Shown here in pieces: positions 1 to 7,381 of a stretch of 64,000 nucleotides of DNA. The translations under genes and the position numbers were made by a program. Position 1 is the first letter of the stretch. Every line of letters starts with the position of its first letter. The stretch is taken from contig CATQIH010000003.1 in the NCBI GenBank assembly GCA_958296015.1, forward strand, positions 1 through 64,000, read 5' to 3'. A model generated the notes under the pieces. It was not told the DNA's origin, searched no databases, and saw nothing but the letters and a program-made list of their open reading frames with translations. This DNA comes from Cyclobacteriaceae bacterium (GTDB taxonomy: Bacteria; Bacteroidota; Bacteroidia; Cytophagales; Cyclobacteriaceae).

Positions 1-78
1 CTGATGCACAGTATTGGTCCAGAAGTACACTTCCTCAGCAAGTATCTTCGAGTTGCGTATCTGATTAAACATATCCAT
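1..78 (-). CDS. Partial gene at left edge, possible REP-associated (Y1) transposase N-terminus
   Basis: Reading leftward from an ATG at 78-76, 26 codons stay open to the window edge. The visible protein starts MDMFNQIRNSKILAEEVYFW and continues TNTVHQ. The segment VYFWTNTV resembles the first beta strand (xYFxTxTV) of Y1 / TnpA-REP (RAYT) transposases, which handle REP hairpins as single-stranded DNA. The HUH motif and catalytic tyrosine would lie outside the window, so this is a short-match inference. The neighbouring REP-like hairpins at 149-210 fit the idea, since RAYT genes are usually flanked by their own REPs. It could also be an unrelated short open frame. Confidence 0.4.
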   Translation of the reverse strand, partial: MDMFNQIRNSKILAEEVYFWTNTVHQ

Positions 79-145
79 TACATAAATATATTACAAGAGC
101 AACCATGAACCAAATTAGTAGTTACGTGTTCCCCGGTCTCCCGGC

Positions 146-229
146 TTAGGTCTGTGAGGACACAGACCCGGGGAGTGGGGAGTGGATTTAGGTCTGTGCG
201 GACACAGACCTGGGGGGTGGGGGGTGAGA
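146..229. repeat. Two tandem REP-like hairpin units with G-rich tails
   Basis: Two copies of a 42-bp unit lie head to tail. Each has an 8-bp perfect stem: GGTCTGTG/CACAGACC with loop AGGA at 149-168, and the same arms with loop CGGA at 191-210. Each is followed by a G-rich tail (CGGGGAGTGGGGAGTGG and TGGGGGGTGGGGGGTG). The first unit also has outer arms CCCCGG (131-136) and CCGGGG (168-173). Hairpins with the same TGTG-NGGA-CACA core but different stem bases occur at 14931-14989. The 79-373 gap otherwise holds only the promoter region of the lipoprotein gene. Confidence 0.75.
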
Positions 230-373
230 TGCGACTGCATATTACCCCCAATAGCCTCTTGTCTTCGGATGAGAGGCTTTTTTGTGCTTTTTAAAAAGGA
301 TTTCATCTTGCTGGTTACATACGCCGCGTCACCTGCTACCAAGAGTCAATTAAACCATAAACTTTTTTGACAA

Positions 374-1183
374 ATGAAAAAAATGAGTAAAACCCTGATG
401 ATGTCAGCCATCGCACTGACCCTTGTTTCAAGTTGTAAAGAAAACCAGGAGGTTATACCAGAGGCAACACAAGAAACTCAGGTAGTTGAAACAGCGCTGG
501 TGGCAACAGCCCCCCTAGATGCAGAGACTCCGGCTTTTGATGAGGAAAGTGAAAGGATTGCAGACCTACCTCACCCTCTAGGAAAATCGATAACAAATGC
601 CAGAACATCTTCTAGTGGTGTGACTGATTATGTCAATTTTAACGATAAAATGGCGCTCACTATCATGCCTGATCACGCAAAAAACACCTTTGCCCTCGCT
701 CCCTTTTATATACAGCAGGTAGGTAATGCCTGGATACACGTCAAAGAAAACAGTGGTCCGGGTTATTTTCCTAAGTTCACCAGCAACTACAAGCACTATC
801 ACCTAAGCTATGAAAACTTCGTGCCTTGCATTTCCAACGGGCAGTTTGGTAAACCTAGTGGAAACAAATGCCTTGATTTTGATCCTACAGAAGAACCCAG
901 AACATTGGATACACACGATGGCAATGAATGGATCAAGATTTATGCTTACGACTACGACAGTCCGAGCCGGGTTTTTGATTTGCTGGGCATTCAGGTTACG
1001 CATGGACCGATACAGCTTTGGTTCAGAAAGGAGAATGGCAGCTGGCTGCACTGGTCAAGTCTGGGTGTGGGTACATGGGACCTGTCAGCATATGCTACTG
1101 ATATTAAAGAAATTCTGATCTCCGGCACCGGTAGCACCAGTATTGGTTTTGACAATGTAAAAGTAAAAGTTCCTTACTTATAG
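374..1183 (+). CDS. Secreted lipoprotein of unknown function
   Basis: A 269-residue protein whose N-terminus (MKKMSKTLMMSAIALTLVSS then Cys21) is a classic lipoprotein signal with lipobox, so it should be anchored in the envelope. The first ~60 mature residues are rich in Glu, Thr and Ala, a likely flexible linker. The rest (about 85-269) is beta-rich, with many Trp/Tyr/Gly and a C-terminal stretch ending TGSTSIGFDNVKVKVPYL, which resembles the last strands of carbohydrate-binding jelly-roll modules. I do not recognise a named family. A second Met (codon 4) is an alternative start. It stands alone; the next gene is convergent. Confidence 0.75.
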   Translation: MKKMSKTLMMSAIALTLVSSCKENQEVIPEATQETQVVETALVATAPLDAETPAFDEESERIADLPHPLGKSITNARTSSSGVTDYVNFNDKMALTIMPDHAKNTFALAPFYIQQVGNAWIHVKENSGPGYFPKFTSNYKHYHLSYENFVPCISNGQFGKPSGNKCLDFDPTEEPRTLDTHDGNEWIKIYAYDYDSPSRVFDLLGIQVTHGPIQLWFRKENGSWLHWSSLGVGTWDLSAYATDIKEILISGTGSTSIGFDNVKVKVPYL

Positions 1184-1549
1184 ATTTCCAACACGCAGGT
1201 CTGTGCCACCGTGAAGTGTTCCACATGGGGCCACTAAACTATCTTCACATACCTTGCACCATTATGCCATTGCCGGTCTTATGACCGGCAATTCCATGAT
1301 CCAACTATGTCCATGCTTCTAGGTTGACCAAAGCAAAGGCTTAAAGATCATCGCTGCTCTTATGGTTGATACTGCTTTTGAAAGATGACTCATAGATTCC
1401 CACCATCCAAAGCGAGTCACAAGACTAGCCCTTATCATTGTGCTGCTCATAGAGGGTGCACAAAACAGTATAGAAGTAAGTTGTATGCTTTCGTGGTGAT
1501 CTCTGTCGTTCAAAAGAACAACGGAGGTGTCAATTGGGTTAAAATCAAT
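1184..1549. other. Intergenic region between convergent genes, with one strong hairpin
   Basis: The main feature of this 366-bp gap is a perfect 10-bp stem at 1269-1292, ATTGCCGGTC and GACCGGCAAT with loop TTAT. It lies 86 bp after the lipoprotein stop and has no T-tract, so it is a weak terminator candidate or a hairpin repeat. I see no convincing coding sequence or RNA gene in the rest. Confidence 0.5.
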
Positions 1550-2164
1550 CTAATAAGCTACCTTTTCTTTTTTGCCGCGTTTGCTGACGTAGTACCAGTC
1601 GCCGATACGCTTACCGTCGTGGTAGCTGCCGATGTATTCTAGCTGGCCCTTTTCATTATAAAACTTCCACTCCCCCTCTTCTTGCCCTTGCCGGAAGGCT
1701 CCTTCCTGCATCGGAGAGCCATCTTTATGATAAAAATGCCATAGGCCCTGGGGCAGGCCGTGCTGGTAGGAGCCGGTGCGCTTGAGCGTGCCATCAGGAT
1801 AGTAGAAAACCCATCGGCCCTGGTACAGCCCATCTATGAGGCTTCCTTTTTTCTCCAGCTGGCCGTTGGCATGATAGTAAAAAGAAGAGTCTTGTTGCAA
1901 GTCGTGCTGCCAGTGCTCTACGGCTATCGGGTGGCCCTGGTAGTTGAAGTAGCGAATAGTACCGTGCAGTTGCCCCTGCTGGTAATGCTCTATGGCGTTG
2001 GGTGTGCCATCGGGAAAATAATACTGCCAGAGGCCCTCTTTCAATCCATTGTTTAGCTTACCTTCTGCTTTGATCTGCCCGTTGGCAAAACGGCTCACCT
2101 GCTGTTGGCAAAAGGCAGACCTACAGGTATACAATAAGGCAAGAGAAAGCAGCAGGGTTTTCAT
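1550..2164 (-). CDS. Secreted MORN-repeat (YwqK-type) protein
   Basis: A 204-residue protein with a signal peptide (MKTLLLSLALLYTCRSAFCQ) followed by about seven consecutive ~23-residue MORN-type repeats. Examples are GLWQYYFPDGTPN, GRWVFYYPDGTLKRTG, GLWHFYHKDGSPMQEG, GEWKFYNEKGQLEYIG and GDWYYVSKRGKKE. This GxWxxYxxDG pattern is what annotators call the YwqK-family antitoxin domain, but in Bacteroidota most members are exported repeat proteins of unknown role. No toxin gene lies next to it, so an antitoxin role is unlikely. ATG at 2164 is chosen over an in-frame TTG at 2170 because it begins the signal peptide. Confidence 0.8.
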   Translation of the reverse strand: MKTLLLSLALLYTCRSAFCQQQVSRFANGQIKAEGKLNNGLKEGLWQYYFPDGTPNAIEHYQQGQLHGTIRYFNYQGHPIAVEHWQHDLQQDSSFYYHANGQLEKKGSLIDGLYQGRWVFYYPDGTLKRTGSYQHGLPQGLWHFYHKDGSPMQEGAFRQGQEEGEWKFYNEKGQLEYIGSYHDGKRIGDWYYVSKRGKKEKVAY

Positions 2165-2318
2165 AAACAATCACGCAAAGTTTATTCTGTATTTAACTAA
2201 AAAAGTAACGAATCTTTTATAATTATTGCTATAATTGCGTGATGTACAACAATGCGGCATTCACCGTGGCGGCTTCTACCGTGGCGGCATCCCGCTTACA
2301 CTAAACTACGCGCTAACT

Positions 2319-3968
2319 ATGACAGGGTTCTCAACGCTTGATATAGTCATTTTTGTTGGCTATTGTGTTTTCATTATTGCATTAGGGCTATGGGTATCAA
2401 GAGATAAAAAGGGGCATAAAAAAGATTCCCAAGATTATTTCCTTGCCAGCCGCTCGCTACCCTGGTGGGCTGTAGGGGCCTCCCTGATCGCCTCCAACAT
2501 TTCTGCCGAACAGTTTATCGGTATGTCAGGCTCCGGCTATGCTCTGGGACTGGCTATTTCTACCTACGAATGGATGGCTGCTGCCACCTTGCTGGTGGTA
2601 GGAAAATTCTTCATTCCTATTTACATCAAAAAGCAGATATATACCATGCCGCAGTTTCTGGCCGACCGCTATAGTGATACGGTTAGAACGGTGATGGCAG
2701 TATTCTGGCTGCTGGTGTATGTGTTTGTCAACCTAACCTCCATCATTTACCTAGGAGCATTGAGTATAGAAACTGTGATGGGTATACCGATGGAGGTGGC
2801 GATTTATGCACTGGCTGCATTTGCTATCGTCTATTCCATTTACGGCGGACTTACGGCAGTAGCCTGGACAGATGTGGTGCAGGTAATATTCCTGGTATTG
2901 GGCGGTTTGGTGACGACCTACTTGGCTCTTGAAATTGTGGGCAATGGCGACGTACTTGCCGGACTAGGTATGTTGCGCGACGAAGCACCCAAGCACTTCA
3001 GTATGATACTGCACCAGGGTGAAATGATGATCCCCGACGGACAAGGGGGCACCCGCGATGCTTACCAGGATTTGCCAGGATTAAGTGTGCTCATCGGTGG
3101 GATGTGGATCACCAACCTGAGCTACTGGGGATTCAACCAGTACATTACGCAGCGGGCACTGGGTGCCAAGAACCTGGATCATGCCCAGCGTGGGGTGATG
3201 TTTGCCGGTTTCCTTAAACTGCTGATTCCGCTGATCGTTGTCATTCCGGGTATTGCTGCGTATGTGATTGTGCAAAATGAACATATGGGAGGAGAATTCA
3301 CTGCGTTGATGACCGACTCGGCTACTGGCTTCATCAAGCCTGACCGTGCCTATCCTGCTTTGTTGAACCTGCTTCCCAACGGTTTGCAGGGCGTGGCATT
3401 TGCAGCACTCACCGCTGCTATTGTATCTTCGCTGGCTTCTATGGCCAATAGCACTTCTACCATCTTTACGATGGATATTTACAAGAACTATTTCAACAAG
3501 AACGCTTCGGAAGCTAATCTGGTGCGCACAGGAAGAATTGTAGCCTTTGTAGCTTTTGCCATTGCCTGTATCGTAGCACCTGCACTGGAAGCACTTGGAC
3601 AAGCCTTCCAGTTTATTCAGGAATACACAGGTTTTGTGTCTCCTGGTGTCTTTGCTATCTTTGTGTTTGGCATCTTCTGGAAAAAAACGACGGCCAATGC
3701 AGCACTCTGGGCGGCTATCCTCACCATCCCTTTGTCTGTTTTCCTAAAGTATTTCTTTCCGGAGCTTCCATTCCTGGATCGGATGGGCATCGTGTTTTTG
3801 ATTCTGGTGGCTGTTATCGTTGCTATTAGTCTGATAGAGTCTAAAGGCAAAGATCACCCCAAAGCTATTGATATAAGTACGAGCCTTTTTAAAACCAGTA
3901 TACAATTTAATATAGGAGCTATTATTATCTGTGGTATTCTGGCTGCTTTGTATATTGCCTACTGGTAA
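2319..3968 (+). CDS. Sodium/solute symporter (SSS family), probable sodium/sugar transporter
   Basis: A 549-residue inner-membrane protein with about 13-14 hydrophobic helices, matching SSS/SglT transporters in length and pattern. Typical segments are DYFLASRSLPWWAVGASLIA followed by SNISAEQFIG near the N-terminus, and SSLASMANSTSTIFTMDIY, which contains the residues that bind the second sodium in this family. It should couple Na+ entry to sugar uptake. The open frame runs upstream to 2235, but the natural protein starts at ATG 2319 (MTGFSTLDIVIFVGY), directly before helix 1. The upstream 28 codons contain a repeated ACCGTGGCGGC and look non-coding. Galactokinase follows after 22 bp, so galactose is a plausible substrate. 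Confidence 0.9.
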   Translation: MTGFSTLDIVIFVGYCVFIIALGLWVSRDKKGHKKDSQDYFLASRSLPWWAVGASLIASNISAEQFIGMSGSGYALGLAISTYEWMAAATLLVVGKFFIPIYIKKQIYTMPQFLADRYSDTVRTVMAVFWLLVYVFVNLTSIIYLGALSIETVMGIPMEVAIYALAAFAIVYSIYGGLTAVAWTDVVQVIFLVLGGLVTTYLALEIVGNGDVLAGLGMLRDEAPKHFSMILHQGEMMIPDGQGGTRDAYQDLPGLSVLIGGMWITNLSYWGFNQYITQRALGAKNLDHAQRGVMFAGFLKLLIPLIVVIPGIAAYVIVQNEHMGGEFTALMTDSATGFIKPDRAYPALLNLLPNGLQGVAFAALTAAIVSSLASMANSTSTIFTMDIYKNYFNKNASEANLVRTGRIVAFVAFAIACIVAPALEALGQAFQFIQEYTGFVSPGVFAIFVFGIFWKKTTANAALWAAILTIPLSVFLKYFFPELPFLDRMGIVFLILVAVIVAISLIESKGKDHPKAIDISTSLFKTSIQFNIGAIIICGILAALYIAYW

Positions 3969-3990
3969 TGAATTAAATATTAAACGCATC

Positions 3991-5139
3991 ATGGTCGATC
4001 AGATTCAAGAAGCATTTGCCTCACTTTACAGCACTTCTCCTACCTTGTTCCGGTCACCGGGCAGGGTCAACCTCATTGGAGAACATACTGATTACAACCA
4101 GGGGTTTGTATTGCCTGCGGCCATCAACAAAGAACTCTACTTTGCGGTAGCACTCAACGATGATGAACGCTGCCGTATCCACGCCTACGATTTGCAGGAA
4201 AGCGTAGACGTGTCTATAGCTTCGTTTAACAAGTCTGAAAAAGGCTGGGCCAACTATGTGCTGGGGGTGGTAGATCAACTGCAAAAGCAAGGACTGGAAG
4301 TGGGTGGATTTGATTGCGTGTTTGGTGGCAACATCCCGCGGGGTGCCGGCATGTCGTCTTCGGCAGCACTGGAGTGTGGTATAGGCACAGCACTTAATAC
4401 GCTGTTTGCACTGGGGTTGAGCCAGGAAGCCATTGCCAAGCTAGGGCAAAAAGCCGAAAATGAATACGTAGGTGTGCAGTGCGGCATCATGGATCAGTTT
4501 GCCAATGTGTTTGGCCGCAACAACCATGTGATCAAACTTGACTGCCGCTCGCTGGCATACGAATACTTTCCGTTGGATATCGACGGATATAAGATCGTGC
4601 TGCTGGATACCAATGTAAGTCACTCGCTGGACACGTCTGAATACAACATCAGAAGGCAGCAATGTGAAGAAGGTGTACATATTTTGCAGCAGCAAGGGCT
4701 TGATATTACCAGTCTGCGCGATGTATCGCCCGAAGAGATCGGGCAGCACCAGTCTGCGATGGACCCCGTCATCTTTATGCGGTGCCATTATGTGGTAGAG
4801 GAAAACAGAAGGGTGGAAGAAGCCTGCCACTTTTTGCAGCAACATGATCTGTTATCTTTTGGTAAAAAAATGTATGAGTCGCACGAAGGGTTGAGCAACC
4901 AATACGAGGTGAGCTGCCCTGAGCTGGATTTTCTGGTAGCACAGACCCGCGCTCATGAGCAGGTGCTTGGTGCCCGTATGATGGGCGGCGGCTTTGGAGG
5001 GTGCACGATCAACCTTATGGAAGAATCTGTGGTAGAGCCGCTTACGGAACAGATCGGCAAAGCCTACCATAACGCTTTTGATCTGCAACTGAAAGTATAT
5101 GTAGGAGATATTGTAGATGGTACTTCCAGCATACCTTGA
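3991..5139 (+). CDS. galK: Galactokinase
   Basis: A GHMP-family kinase of 382 residues, the same length as E. coli GalK, which phosphorylates galactose to galactose 1-phosphate as the first Leloir step. The galactokinase signature GRVNLIGEHTDYNQGFVLP lies near residue 24, the ATP-binding loop GGNIPRGAGMSSSAALE near residue 112, and the C-terminal GHMP motif GARMMGGGFGGCTINL near 328. ATG 3991 is chosen over an in-frame start at 3931 inside the transporter gene. It lies 22 bp after the symporter stop, so the two form an uptake-and-phosphorylation operon. No galT or galE is nearby. Confidence 0.96.
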   Translation: MVDQIQEAFASLYSTSPTLFRSPGRVNLIGEHTDYNQGFVLPAAINKELYFAVALNDDERCRIHAYDLQESVDVSIASFNKSEKGWANYVLGVVDQLQKQGLEVGGFDCVFGGNIPRGAGMSSSAALECGIGTALNTLFALGLSQEAIAKLGQKAENEYVGVQCGIMDQFANVFGRNNHVIKLDCRSLAYEYFPLDIDGYKIVLLDTNVSHSLDTSEYNIRRQQCEEGVHILQQQGLDITSLRDVSPEEIGQHQSAMDPVIFMRCHYVVEENRRVEEACHFLQQHDLLSFGKKMYESHEGLSNQYEVSCPELDFLVAQTRAHEQVLGARMMGGGFGGCTINLMEESVVEPLTEQIGKAYHNAFDLQLKVYVGDIVDGTSSIP

Positions 5140-5483
5140 GAAATTGTTGAAATATATCTGCAAGAGTTTCCGATAATCTTTTCTTTGTTTGTATGAATCC
5201 GTATATTGTATGGTATGTAAGGCAACCAAAGGCTAGTCTGCGCATAGGATAGTACAATAAGCAGGTTAAATAGCAATTTTTATTGTCTGACGTACCACCA
5301 TCTTTCATATAGCTACTCCTGAATGCCAACCGGCGTTACCAAACAGGTAATGATCGCATGTTTATGTGCAGGCTCCATGCAGCGGAGCCTTTAAGTTAGT
5401 AACTGATCTCACAGGATTGATTTTCTTAAACCAAGAATCTTTCTGTACTTTTTTGATATAGTTCCATCTAAACATTAAATGCT
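5140..5483. other. Intergenic region downstream of galK
   Basis: The gap holds one 7-bp hairpin at 5370-5390 (AGGCTCC/GGAGCCT) without a long T-run. I see no open frame with coding character and no RNA gene. The last ~80 bp, AT-rich, probably carry the promoter of the next gene. Confidence 0.4.
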
Positions 5484-6002
5484 ATGAAAACGCTTCTAAT
5501 CGCTACCATGCTTCTTGGCTTTGTCAGCATACATGCTGATAAAAAAACTGAAAAAGTGCTTGCTGTTCCCTTAGATCATACCAGCACAGCTCCCACAAGT
5601 GTTATGATGATCAGCCCCGGCAACATCGTGGCCATACGCGAACTGACACTGAAACCGGATGTGAAAACGGAAGAATTTGAGCGTTTCGTCAACGAAGAGT
5701 TTACGCCTACTTTTGAAGAACAAGTGCCCGGCGTGAAAGCCTACATATTAAGAGGCGAACGTGGCGACCAGAAAGGGCACTACTCCTTTGCCCTTATCTT
5801 TGACTCCGAAAACACCCGGGATTTTTACTACCCCTTTGAGCATGGCGGAGAAGCGAGTGTGCCCAAGAGTGCTGAAAAACTCTGGATGCCCGCCCGCCAG
5901 ATGATCTTTGAAAAGCTTGCTGGATATGTAGAAGATATTGGCCAGAAAGGCGGCTACACAGACTATGTAGTACTTGGCGACCAGCCAGTAGTATCCAGAT
6001 GA
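5484..6002 (+). CDS. Secreted NIPSNAP-like / dimeric alpha-beta barrel protein
   Basis: A 172-residue protein with a short signal peptide (MKTLLIATMLLGFVSIHA). From about residue 48 it reads as one ferredoxin-like alpha-beta domain: IVAIRELTLKPDVKTEEFER, a helix, VPGVKAYILRGERGDQKGHY, then FALIFDS. This is the layout of NIPSNAP and antibiotic-monooxygenase-type dimeric barrels. No catalytic residues can be assigned, and the function is unknown. It lies alone, 150 bp upstream of the Fur-type regulator. Confidence 0.7.
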   Translation: MKTLLIATMLLGFVSIHADKKTEKVLAVPLDHTSTAPTSVMMISPGNIVAIRELTLKPDVKTEEFERFVNEEFTPTFEEQVPGVKAYILRGERGDQKGHYSFALIFDSENTRDFYYPFEHGGEASVPKSAEKLWMPARQMIFEKLAGYVEDIGQKGGYTDYVVLGDQPVVSR

Positions 6003-6106
6003 GTTTGAACCAGGCGGCTATAATACCTATAATTGATGTATTTATTGAACGAGGAGCTTTTATGTAAATACATCGGTTGCACCTACAAAAACATATAACT
6101 TCTTAC

Positions 6107-6145
6107 ATAAGAATTTTTCTTATCTGGAAAAGTTCTGTAGCTTTG
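6107..6145 (+). promoter_or_regulatory. Promoter and probable Fur/PerR-type operator of the Fur-family gene
   Basis: A perfect palindrome ATAAGAA-TTT-TTCTTAT spans 6107-6123. It is AT-rich and about 17 bp, typical of Fur/PerR boxes. Fifteen bases further on, TAGCTTTG (6138-6145) matches the Bacteroidota -7 box TANNTTTG, so the palindrome covers the expected -33 area. The box ends only 8 bases before the ATG, which implies a very short or absent leader. Autorepression by the downstream regulator is inferred. Confidence 0.5.
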
Positions 6146-6153
6146 TACTTTGT

Positions 6154-6606
6154 ATGAGGCAACAGTTACAACATATCAGAGAGCAACTTGCTAATGCAGG
6201 GCTAAAGGCTACGCAGCAACGTATGGTTGTGTATCATACCTTGCTGGAGACGATGCACATGCACCCTACGGCTGAAAATATATATGAACATGTGAAGCCG
6301 GAGAACCCCAGCATATCTTTGGGCACCATATACAAAACTTTAGATACGCTTGTGGCCTGTGGCTTGGCAACCCGAGTCTCTACTGCCTCAGGCTATATGC
6401 GTTATGATGCCAACATGGATCGGCACAACCATATATACTGTGCAAATACCCGCGAAATTATCGACTATCATGATGCTGCACTGGATGAGATCGTTCAGGC
6501 GTATTTTGAGCGTAAAAATATTCCTAATCTAAAAATTACGAATATCCATGTTCAGATCAATGGAGATAGAATTGATCCTGAGCAGCGTATTCATATTCAG
6601 GAGTAA
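6154..6606 (+). CDS. Fur-family transcriptional regulator, PerR-like
   Basis: A 150-residue Fur-superfamily protein: winged helix at about 1-85 (GLKATQQRMVVYHTLLE, then SISLGTIYKTLDTLVACGLA), then a dimerisation domain with the metal-binding segment DRHNHIYCANTREIIDYHD. The usual HxHxxCxxCG structural-zinc motif is altered to HNHIYCANT, so the second cysteine is missing, and there is no second CxxC near the C-terminus. It therefore probably lacks the structural zinc site. A peroxiredoxin gene starts 38 bp downstream, which points to peroxide sensing (PerR-type) rather than iron control. A palindromic operator candidate overlaps its own promoter. Confidence 0.88.
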   Translation: MRQQLQHIREQLANAGLKATQQRMVVYHTLLETMHMHPTAENIYEHVKPENPSISLGTIYKTLDTLVACGLATRVSTASGYMRYDANMDRHNHIYCANTREIIDYHDAALDEIVQAYFERKNIPNLKITNIHVQINGDRIDPEQRIHIQE

Positions 6607-6644
6607 TTTTATCATTTTTAATTTTTATAAACTTTATCTTAATT

Positions 6645-7283
6645 ATGTCATTAGTAGGAAAAAAAGCCCCGTTGATCAATGCCCCAGCAGTCGTCAATGG
6701 AGAAGAAATTGTGGAAAACTTTTCCTTGGATCAATACATTGGCAACAAGTATGTGGTATTCTTCTTTTACCCAAAAGATTTTACCTTTGTATGCCCAACA
6801 GAGATCATTGCTTTTCAGAACAAACTTACAGAGTTCGAAAAGCGTGATGTGGCTGTAGTTGGTTGCTCCTGTGATACAGAAGAATCGCACCTGGCTTGGT
6901 TGATGACTCCCCAGGAGCAAGGTGGTATTGAAGGCGTAACATATCCTATCGTAGCTGACCCTGCCAAAGTGGTTGCCCAGAAGTACCAGGTGTTGGCTGG
7001 TGAGTATGCTTATGATGAAGAAGGTGAGCTTTACTTCGATGGTATACCTGTAGCTTATCGTGGTACTTTTCTGATTGATAAAGAAGGTAAAGTACGTCAT
7101 GAAACCATCAACGATCTGCCATTAGGCAGAAATATCGACGAAATGATTCGTCTGGTAGATGCCTTACAATATGTGGAGAAGAACGGTGAAGTTTGCCCGG
7201 CCAATTGGGAAGAAGGTAAAGATGCTATGAAAGCTACCAAAGAAGGCGTATCAGATTACCTTGCCAAAAACAAAAGTAACTAA
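6645..7283 (+). CDS. Typical 2-Cys peroxiredoxin (AhpC/Prx1 type)
   Basis: A 212-residue thiol peroxidase that reduces hydrogen and organic peroxides in the cytoplasm. The peroxidatic cysteine (about residue 50) lies in FYPKDFTFVCPTE and the resolving cysteine in GEVCPANW, the arrangement of typical 2-Cys enzymes. It is somewhat longer than E. coli AhpC (187), closer to eukaryote-like Prx1. It follows the Fur-like regulator by 38 bp in the same direction and ends before a strong terminator, so the two probably form a peroxide-response unit. No AhpF reductase is nearby; a thioredoxin is the likely reductant. Confidence 0.94.
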   Translation: MSLVGKKAPLINAPAVVNGEEIVENFSLDQYIGNKYVVFFFYPKDFTFVCPTEIIAFQNKLTEFEKRDVAVVGCSCDTEESHLAWLMTPQEQGGIEGVTYPIVADPAKVVAQKYQVLAGEYAYDEEGELYFDGIPVAYRGTFLIDKEGKVRHETINDLPLGRNIDEMIRLVDALQYVEKNGEVCPANWEEGKDAMKATKEGVSDYLAKNKSN

Positions 7284-7312
7284 GATAAATTGCATACATT
7301 CGTAGCAAATAC

Positions 7313-7343
7313 AAAGCTCTTCTAACTTTAGAAGGGCTTTTTT
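7313..7343 (+). terminator. Rho-independent terminator after the peroxiredoxin gene
   Basis: A 13-bp stem (AAAGCTCTTCTAA with TTAGAAGGGCTTT, one G-U pair) with a 2-nt loop is followed by a T-run. It lies 30 bp past the stop codon. Confidence 0.85.
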
Positions 7344-7381
7344 CATGTTTTTCTATCTCATAGCATCTAACATTTGCTGTT

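Noticed and set aside
1190-1215. Further REP-like hairpin near AGGTCTGTG at 1197
   Set aside because: The half-site AGGTCTGTG is present, but the complementary CACAGACC arm is missing.
1319-1513. Open frame on the minus strand in the 1184-1549 gap as a transposase remnant
   Set aside because: No transposase motif can be recognised in any frame.
2256-2291. Twofold ACCGTGGCGGC repeat as a regulatory site
   Set aside because: Only two direct copies 17 bp apart, with no palindrome or promoter box close by; not enough to call a site.
2235-2318. Extended N-terminus of the symporter with repeated RGGFYRGG
   Set aside because: SSS proteins begin directly before helix 1; the repeat ACCGTGGCGGC lies in the leader and may be a small repeat, not coding sequence.
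3931-3990. Extended N-terminus for galactokinase starting inside the symporter gene
   Set aside because: The extra 20 codons are the other-frame reading of the symporter's end; the family length (382) and conserved start fit ATG 3991.
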